A stretch of DNA of 64,000 nucleotides from Achatina immaculata (taxonomy: Eukaryota > Mollusca > Gastropoda > Stylommatophora > Achatinidae). The DNA is taken from contig CM019713.1 in assembly GCA_009760885.1 (NCBI GenBank), forward strand, positions 80,616,486 to 80,680,485, in the 5' to 3' direction. The notes under the pieces are model-generated. The model was not told where the DNA came from. It did not search any database and was given only the letters and a program-made list of their open reading frames with translations. The translations under genes were made by a program, and so were the position numbers. Each line of letters begins with the position of its first letter. Within the stretch, counting starts at the first letter, position 1. This document shows positions 56,470-64,000 of this stretch, one piece after another.

Positions 56470-59300
56470 CTTACATCTTTCCCATGCCGCTAAACGCACA
56501 CATAGGGCCCCCATGGTGGTTTGCCAAGATTTCCTATCTTCAGCAAGTTTTTCAATCTCATCATGGTATATTACGCCCACTGAACTGCCCTCTCTTAACA
56601 ATATCCTCTTTATAGTTGCACGTGGTCGACCTCTTTTTCTTCGGCTTTGTATGTTCTACTTGATAGCTTGTTTAGGGACCTTTTGTTTGTTTCTTCTCAA
56701 AACATGACCGACATATGTCCATCTTCTTTTCCTGATCACCCATGAGACAGGTTGTTGTTTACTCATCTGTCCTATCTCTGCGTTGTTCTTGAATTCGTTC
56801 CACTTTATACTGAGTATTTTCTGTAGGCATTTGTTTTCAGAAGAGTCTTCCTTTCTGGTGTCACCATCCTGGTCTATGTAGCTGCCGAGATATGCAAATG
56901 TTGTTACTTCTTCAACATCTGTTCCTTCTACATTTGTCCTTCATGGTTAATGAGAAGTTTCATTATTTTATCCTTGTTAATATCAAGTAGTATTTTATTA
57001 GCCATTGAAGACATTGTATCTGTATTTACTTGCATAGATTTCACATTGTCACTGATAAGAGTTACGTCATCTGCAAAATCAAGATCTTCCAGTTAGGTCT
57101 CATGTACACAATCAATGCCCATTTTACCTGTGCAGCATTTTTTTCATTATGAAGTCTATGTCAATTCTAAAAAGCAAGGGAGATAGTATACATCCTTGTT
57201 TCACGCCTGTTTCAGTCTGGAACCATTCACTCATTCTTTCTTCTGTGTTGACTGCACAAACATATCAGTTGTAGAGGTCTCTAATGATGTGGACAATCTT
57301 AGCTGGTATTCCATATATTCTTAAAATTCTCTATAATGAATCTATGTGTATGCTATCAAATGCATTTTTAAAGTCTATAAAGATCATGATTAGTGGTCTT
57401 TGCTTTTCACTATGTTCTTCAAGTATTATTCTTAGAGTAAAGATCTGGTCGAGACAGCTTCTCCCTTTTCGAAATCCTGCTTGTTCTTCTCTCAGTGCAG
57501 CATTTACTATTTCTTGAATTCTATTCAAAATAACTTAGCAAAATACTTTTGACACAAATGATAGTTAGTACAATCGCTAAGATTGCCTTTTTTTGAGTGG
57601 GGTATTTTAAGAATGATTCTTTTTTCCATTTAAAAGGACCTTTTCTTATTTCCACTCTTTATTAAACATTCTCTGTAGTTGGTTCATGTTGTCAATTTTG
57701 ATAGCTTTTAACATTTCGGCTGTTATTTCATCTTTACCTGCAGCTTTGTTGTTTGCAGTTATATTCACTGCTGTTTCAATTTCATGCAATGTAATTTCAT
57801 CTAGGTTGACATTTAGTTGTGGTACTGGTAAGTTACTTTCAAGGTCTATCAATTCTTTTGTGTGTACTTGATTAAGTATTTCTTGGAAGTGTTAGACCCG
57901 TCTTTGCTTTTGGTCTTTACTTGATGTTAATAGGTTTCCAGCTTTGCTAAGGATTGGTCTTTCTTTGGATGCAACAGTACCTGTAAGCCTCTTTTGTATG
58001 TTGTATAAAGTTTTGCTGTCTCCTGTTTTTGTGTCGTCTCTGCTTCTTTCGCCATATTGTCTATGTATTCTCTTTTATTCTTTCTAACTGAAGTTTTACA
58101 TTATTGTCTAGTTCTTTGTATGTTGCATTTACTAAATCTCTTGCAAGATCTGTCTTTACATTCAACATGGCTAATTTGGCTGCTCGTCTTTCATGTATGG
58201 ATTTCCACGTGTTATCTGATATCCATGTTTTCTACTTGTTGTTTTCAGTCCAGCACTTGTTTTAGCTGCTGTAAATATGGCTGTGCTGTAAGAATGCCAT
58301 AATTCATCTATATCTGTCTCCTCTACCTCATTGAATGCAGCGAATTGTTTGTTAAGTTCCAGATGAAAATTACTCTTAGTATATTCATCCTGTAGACTAT
58401 GACAGTTTATCTTTCTGAGTATTACTTTCTTTTGTTAGCTTTTCAGTTTTAGTTTTATCTTCCCTATACACAGATTGTGATCAATGTTGAAGTCTGCACC
58501 CCTATATGCTCTTACTTCTATCAGAGATGTTCTGAATGGCTTTGTAATACAAAAATGATCTATCTGATTTCTGGTTCTATCATCTGGAGATATGCACGAT
58601 GTTTTATGTATCTCTTTGTGTGGAAATATTGTTCTTCCAATGACCATGCCCTCTGTTAGACATAATTCAATTAATCTTTCTCCGTTCTGATTTACCATGT
58701 CAATTCCTTCTTTCCTCATTACTTTTTCGACTTCGGTGTTAACTTTTCCTATCTTAGCGTTGAAGTCTTACATGACAACTAAGATGCCGTGTTTCGGGAC
58801 TTTGTTAATGAGTTGTTGTAGTTGGTAATAGAAATTATCTTTTATTTCATAATCTGCATCGTTCGTGGGTGCATCGAAATGTATGACTGTTATTCTTACG
58901 GGTCTTATTTGAATCGTGGTCTTAATATGCGACTGTTCACTGGTTCCCATTCTGTAAGGCTCTTTGTTGCTGCAGTTGACATAATTATACCTACTCCTTC
59001 TTGATATTTCCCATCGTCTCTGCCTAAATGTATGATTAATTTACGGTTTTCCGTCGATCTTTTCCCTGCTTCTGCCCATCGCATTTCACTGATACCCCAG
59101 ATGTCTAAGTGATATCTATCCATTTCTTGGATTACTTGAGCAGTTTTTGATGATGTTGCCATTGTTCTTACATTCCAAAGTCAGATCTTTGTCACATATA
59201 TGGGGCCGATGAATGTGTTCTTTTGATTGTTGTTTGGGCTTGTCTGAGTTGGTATCCCCGATGCTCGACTGATTTTATTGCGAGTTCCCGTAGCAGTTGG
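56470..59300 (-). mobile_element. Near-full-length RTE-type retrotransposon, family gamma, decayed
   Basis: On the minus strand the order is endonuclease then RT. Endonuclease: 'LWNVRTMATSSKTAQVIQEM' at about 59190, 'YHLDIWGISEMRWAEAGK', and 'DDRTRNQIDHFCI' with 'YRGADFNIDHNLC' at 58480-58600. RT: 'NKAAGKDEITAEMLKA', 'EEQAGFRKGRSCLDQIFTLR', 'IFIDFKNAFDSIHIDSL'. The palm lies at 57000-57200 and the C-terminal 'EKLAEDRKSWQTTMGALC' at about 56510. Many stops and frameshifts break both domains. It matches the truncated copy at 2088-3182 and gives that family's overall structure. No clear target-site duplication was found. Confidence 0.88.
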
Positions 59301-59354
59301 TTTTTTTCTCCATCTACACAGAAATATCAACAAATCACCTCCATTTTGACAGAC

Positions 59355-59660
59355 AATAGACTGTAAAGGCTGGGCGACATTCCCAGAATAAAAGGCAATA
59401 GACTACAAAGTCGTGGCGACATTCCAAGAATAAAAGGCAATAGACTACAAAGTCGTGGCGACATTCCAAGAATAAAAGGCAATAGACTACAAAGTCGTGG
59501 CGACATTTAAAGAATAAAAGGCAACAGACTGCGAAGGCTAGATAACATTCCAAGAATATAGGATACTAGACTTCAAAGGCAAGATGACATTCTTTAGAAT
59601 ATAGGATACTAGACAGCGAAGGCTAGATGACATTCCAAGAATAAATGAAGGTTCGGCGAC
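59355..59660. repeat. 42-bp tandem repeat, about 7 copies
   Basis: Unit 'aaaaggcaatagactacaaa' followed by 'gtcgtggcgacattccaaga' and 'at'. The right units are more diverged. Confidence 0.92.
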
Positions 59661-59804
59661 ATTCGAAGAAATTATTTACAAGAGAAAGTGGCAGACACGT
59701 CAAAGACAGAGAAACAACCACGAGATTTCAGATAAACAGCGACAAAATCAGAGAAGAATGTACATGGAGCAACGTTACTTCAGGAATTGGAATTCTAGAG
59801 ATAA

Positions 59805-59960
59805 TGATCTTTATTTTTAAAGGGTAAAGATTTGGGCAGATAGGCCTGTCTTATATTCTTCCAGTTATCACTCCATCTTTCATTCTTCCGTCCCACTCGA
59901 TTTAATACAAGTATAGAAATTACATGAGAAAAAAACATATCTAAGGAGTGCAACATTAAA
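59805..59960 (-). mobile_element. L2-like 3' UTR fragment
   Basis: Matches the 3' UTR of the element at 60063 ('tctttatttttaaagggtaa' against 'tctttatttcaaaagggtta', then 'gggcagataggcctgtct'). This is a strongly 5'-truncated second insertion of the same family. Confidence 0.75.
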
Positions 59961-60038
59961 CTATTACATTCACAGTATAAGAGAAGAAGTAATTAACCTA
60001 ACAAATTAGCTCACGCACACACACTGGGCATGTACATA

Positions 60039-60089
60039 GTGAGAGAGAGAGAGAGAGAGAGAGAGATTGATTGATTGATTGATTGATCT
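60039..60089. repeat. (AG)n and (ATTG)n simple repeats
   Basis: An AG run is followed by five ATTG units. The second part is the microsatellite 3' tail of the L2-like element read in reverse. Confidence 0.9.
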
Positions 60090-61638
60090 TTATTTCAAAA
60101 GGGTTAAGAATTGGGCACGCAGGCCCGTCTGACATTCTGCCCTTTATCATACATCTTTCACTCTATTCCAGACATTCTACAAATATGCTGTTCATATAAC
60201 AAACATAACTAACATTGAAGCTGAGAGACATAAAATAAAATATAACTTTTACGTTTCACTCTTAAACATTCACTCAGTATAGAAGTAACTACATACATTA
60301 TAAATGACTATCTACTAAACAAAATTTTCGGGACTATACAGAAAACAATTAATTGTATTCGGTGTCTGTAAGAGCAGCTTAAGATAACTTTTAAGTTGTA
60401 TAATTCATGGAGGCATGTAGTCGACATCAAATAGATACTGGGAAAGCTTGTAGTTGTAGGAAGGAGTATAATTTATATTTTTTATATAGGATGGGAGGGT
60501 ATTCCAAAGATGAGCAGCAGAATAACTAAAGCTTTTCTTGTAAAGATCAAGTCTAGGTTTTGGAAGACATATGTTGTTCAAGCGTTGGCTGCACTTTGGG
60601 CTAAATTTAAACAGGTTCCATAGATAAGGCGGGGCATGCCGTGAAAGAATCTAATGTACTAACTTGGCTTTGTTGAAGAGGAACCTGTTCTTAAGGGGTA
60701 GTATTTTGATACGTTTGTGATGATTAGTTGTTTGTGCTTGATCTTTGTCACTAATGAGCTTTACTGCTCGCTTTTGGAGAGAGCAAAGCCTCTTTGTATT
60801 TGACACTGAGCAACCATCCCAAACTGTTGAGCAATAGTCTAAATGTGTTTGTATATGAGCTATGTAGTATGTCTTCCTAGTGTCTTGATCTATGAAGTGC
60901 TTAATTTTAGCTAATTGGTATACTTTTTGTGCGATGAGTTTTGTTAGACATTGCACATGAGAGTTCCAGGTCAGATGTTGGTCAATAATAAGACCTAGTG
61001 TTTTGTGCTCGCTAACGTTTTCTATCTGTGATGTTTCTGTACAGAGCCGAAGTGTTGTTTTTGTTGCATTTTGTAGTTTCTGTCTTGTTGTTATGAGCAT
61101 TGATTTTGTTTTCTCGGTGCTTATAATCATGCCATTATTTTTGCTCCATCCAATTAAATTGTATAACTCGACCTGAAGAGTTGATTCTAGATTAACACAA
61201 TCGTAGTCACTGGTGTAGACTGTGAAATCATCGGCAAAAAGGTCACAAGAAGAGTGTTTAAGATGAAGTGGAAGATCATTGATATAGATAGCAAAGAGCA
61301 ACGGGCCTAGAATAGAACCTTGCGGAACACCAGTGTCAACTTTAGCAGAATTTGATAGAGAATTGTTGAAGAATACTACCTGTTGTCTGTCTGAAAGAAA
61401 CGATGCAATTAATTTTATTAGGTCAGGGTGCAGTCTATAAGTCTTTATTTTTCTTACAAGAATATCGTGGTCAATCATATCAAATGCCTTTTTAAAGTCG
61501 ACAAAGATGGTACCACATAGTCTGTCTTCATTTATGTTTACTAACCAGTTTTCTGTGATTTTGGTAAGAGCTGTGTGGCAGGAATGATTGGGTCTAAAGC
61601 CTGACTGACTGTCTATGAGTAAATCATTAGAAGACATT
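60063..61638 (-). mobile_element. L2/CR1-type non-LTR retrotransposon, 5'-truncated
   Basis: The element has RT, a 3' UTR of about 330 bp, and a short (AATC)n 3' tail, which is typical of L2-like LINEs. It is cut at 61638, where a plus-strand beta RTE begins. The endonuclease is absent. Confidence 0.85.
60405..61637 (-). pseudogene. L2-like reverse transcriptase, one in-frame stop
   Basis: The frame shows 'SQSGFRPNHSCHTALTKI', 'TIFVDFKKAFDMIDHDIL', 'TGVPQGSILGPLLFAIYIND' and the catalytic 'CDLFADDFTVYTS', then 'HKTLGLIIDQHLTWNSHV' and 'QTHLDYCSTVWDG'. A single TAG at 60651-60653 ends the first 328 codons. The same frame then continues for 81 codons with 'YLWNLFKFSPKCSQRLNN' and 'YSAAHLWNTLPSYIKN', the usual C-terminus. 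The RT itself is otherwise complete, so this is a fairly young copy. Confidence 0.9.
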
Positions 61639-62346
61639 GTGGACAGGTGGACAGAGTATATCGGTGAGCTACATGGAGGAGAAAGACCAGAATTAAGCTA
61701 CATGGAGGAGAAAGACCAGAATTAACAACAGATACTGAAAAATGTGATGGACTACCAATACTTGAAGATGAAATCATAGATGCCATCAAACACATAAAGA
61801 AAGAAAAAGCGACTGGGCCTAATAATATAACAATAGCAGAAATAGAGGCGCTAGAGCAGATGTGAATAAAAATAATAACCATGATACTGAATGACATTTA
61901 CAAAAGTGGTTATATGCCCAGTGATTTGCTTAAATCCATGTTTATAGCACTACCAAAGAAACTAGGTGCATAGGAATGTGATGACCACCGGACTATCAGC
62001 CGCTCATGTTACATAACAAAGCTACTTCTAAGAATTATTATGAGAAGAACAAGGGAAAAGATACAAATGGAAATAGAAGATGAACAGTTCAGATTTTTTG
62101 AAGGAAAGGGAACACACAATGCCATTTATGCTTTACGAACACTAAAAGAAAAAGCTGTAGTAGTAGAGAAAGATCTCTACTTATTCTTCATTGATTACAC
62201 CAAGGCATTCGACAAGGTGAAACATGATGAGATTATTAAAATGTGTGAAGACATAAACATAGACGGCAAAGACCTGAGGATTGTAAAACATCTATACTGG
62301 CAGCAAGAAGCAGCGATTCGAGTTGAAAATAAAACTGGAAAATCTC
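61639..62346 (+). pseudogene. Beta-family RTE, central part (linker and RT fingers)
   Basis: Reads 'EYIGELHGGERPE', 'EDEIIDAIKHIKKEKATGPN', 'EQFRFFEGKGTHNAIYALRT', 'LFFIDYTKAFDKVKHDEI' and 'DINIDGKDLRIVKHLYW'. It stops at 'ENKTGK' where the delta element begins. A 29-bp tandem duplication at 61668-61725 and a TGA near 61863 break the frame; 62040-62366 is open. It supplies the uninterrupted reference for the mariner-split copy at 7381. Confidence 0.88.
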
Positions 62347-63537
62347 TATCTCTCTCTGAACCTTAAGTGCCCAGGGCACATGGGGCTTCCGCAAGGGTTT
62401 TCCACAAATGCCTGTCCTTCGCCTTTTTTTTTGCTCTTGCCCAGGTGAGCCCTCTATTGCTCAACATCCTCTCTGTTGTTCTTCTCCATGTCTCTTTTGG
62501 TCTACCCTTACTTCTGTTCCCCTGTGGTGTCCATCTTAGTGCTATTTTTGGTAGTGAGTTGTCAGTCATTCGGAGCACATGTCCCAACCATCGCCAGCGT
62601 CTTTCCTCAATAATTGTTGTCAGTGGTTTCATCTGCATTTCTGCTAATAAGATGTTATTTCTTATGGTGTTTGGCTAGAATATTTTCCTAATTCTTCGTA
62701 AACATTTAGTCTGGAAAGAATTTAACTTGTTTTCTATGGTTTTGGTGATTTTCCAGCATTCACTTCCATAGAGTAGTACACTTAGAACATTACTCTTAAA
62801 TATCCTGATTTTCATATTTATACTTAGTTTTTTTGATTTCCATATAGTCTGCAGCATTGCAAAAGCCTGGTTTGCTCTAGTAAGTCTGCTGTTGATGTCC
62901 TCTGTGCTGTCTCCATTTTCTACTACTCTGCTGCCAAGGTATACAAATTCGTTGACCTCCTCCACTAACTTGTTATCTACTCTGAGTACATTTCTGTTGT
63001 TCACATTTTGTTTCATTAACTTTGTCTTTCCTACGTTGATCTTTAGTCCTATGTTGTTTGCATTCTGAGTTAGCTTGTTTATTTTCTCTTGCATATCTTT
63101 GTGACTGCTTGATAATAGACAAATGTCGTCCGCAAAGTCAAGGTCCTTCAGCACTGTGTCAAGGGTCCATTGTAATCCTCTGCGTTTGTCTGATGTTGCC
63201 TCCTTCATTAACCAGTCTACTGCCAAGATAAATAATGTTGGTGATAGTACACATCCCTGTTTCACTCCTGTTTGTACCCTAAAGCTACTGGAGGTATGTT
63301 CTCCACAGATAACTTTGCACTGAAAACCCTCGTATAGGGCTTTGATTACATTAACTATCTTATGGGGGAGGCCATGCCATCTTAGGATTTTCCACAGTGC
63401 ATCTCTGTTGACACTGTCAAAGGCTTTCTCAAAATCAATGAATAATGCATATGTTGTACTATGCCACTCATTTGCCTGTTCTAATATTTGTCTAAGTACA
63501 AATATGTGGTCTATGCATGATCTTCCTTTCCTGAATC

Positions 63538-63540
<3 letters not shown>
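62347..63540 (-). pseudogene. RTE-type element, family delta, 5'-truncated
   Basis: On the minus strand: 'KGRSCIDHIFVLRQILEQ', 'ALFIDFEKAFDSVNRDALWK', 'GVKQGCVLSPTLFILAVDWL', catalytic 'LDFADDICLLSSSHKDMQEK', 'EFVYLGSRVVENGDSTED', then 'RRWRWLGHVLRMTDNSLPK' and 'NRSKGRPKETWRRT', ending APCALGT. Long stretches are open (63265-62675 and 62638-62363), with one stop or frameshift between. The 5' end merges with a (TA)n run. The 3' tail is AGAGAT-like. Confidence 0.88.
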
Positions 63541-63590
<50 letters not shown>

Positions 63591-63592
63591 TT
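63541..63592. repeat. (TA)n microsatellite
   Basis: About 25 TA units at the 5' end of the delta RTE. Confidence 0.95.
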
Positions 63593-64000
63593 ATAAAGTA
63601 GTAGTTTAATAAGACTCTTTCACTTCACTAACCCACCCTAGGTTGTATTCATTGTCACGTTGTGCTACCGTTTCATGAATTTGAAAAAAGTTCAAGAATC
63701 GTCTGTGATTATCTTTGTTGGAACGTATTTATCATTCTAATGTGTAACAGCATATTAATAAAGAAAACATCAGTTGAAACGGGCATCCAATTAAATACAT
63801 AGAACATAATAAGCATAATTAATACAATGATGGGGTGAACATAAAACTAAACATATGTGGCTGGACACAACAATACATTAACTCTGTAACTGCTTTCTTC
63901 AAGACTCCTGGAACTCGGTTACTTTCTTCTCGTATCAGTAAGTCATTTTCCAGAACCCACCCGCGAGCAGTTGTGCCTGATGAAATAAAGTTAAATAATT
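63593..64000. other. Unassigned AT-rich sequence
   Basis: No gene or repeat recognised at the right edge of the window. Confidence 0.35.

Overview
The window looks like intergenic and accessory DNA from an invertebrate nuclear genome. It is AT-rich, has almost no host genes, and is dense in decayed retroelements, DNA transposons and minisatellites. The animal is probably a lophotrochozoan, and a gastropod mollusc is my best guess. That guess rests on AIG1/GIMAP GTPases beside RTE, L2, Penelope-like, mariner and Tc1 elements; no species can be named. Two runs of exactly 100 N (30727-30826 and 53063-53162) are assembly gaps.

Layout. 0-12 kb: RTE-type non-LTR fragments of several families (I call them alpha, beta, gamma, delta and epsilon by their C-terminal 'GH' motif and 3' tail), a 72-bp satellite split by a gamma insertion, a mariner nested in a beta RTE copy, and a 1.68-kb tandem duplication of that locus. 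12.2-15.9 kb: one 46-bp satellite. 16.5-24.3 kb: three tandemly amplified fragments of a Penelope-like element (PLE) with a 44-46-bp satellite, ending in a nearly complete head-to-head PLE. 24.3-34.7 kb: satellites, RTE relics, a pair of diverged unidentified repeats, another PLE 3' end, and an RTE endonuclease domain. 34.8-38.5 kb: a 1.85-kb tandem duplication carrying an alpha RTE. 39.7-47.9 kb: the only recognisable host genes, two minus-strand AIG1/GIMAP GTPases, each with 5'-truncated tandem copies of its 3' half. 48-52.7 kb: mostly unassigned DNA, an alpha RTE split by a SINE, and a dead Tc1 element. 53.2-55.2 kb: a 27-bp minisatellite that switches orientation twice. 56.5-63.6 kb: a decayed near-full-length gamma RTE, an L2-like element, and beta and delta RTE fragments.

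How the parts relate. The GIMAP genes are the functional core. One ends in a CaaX box and could be lipid-anchored; the other has no such tail. The rest records repeated retroposition, with target-site duplications visible for at least five insertions. On top of that, five unrelated loci each carry direct tandem duplications with units of about 1.4-1.9 kb. Roughly a fifth of the window is minisatellite.
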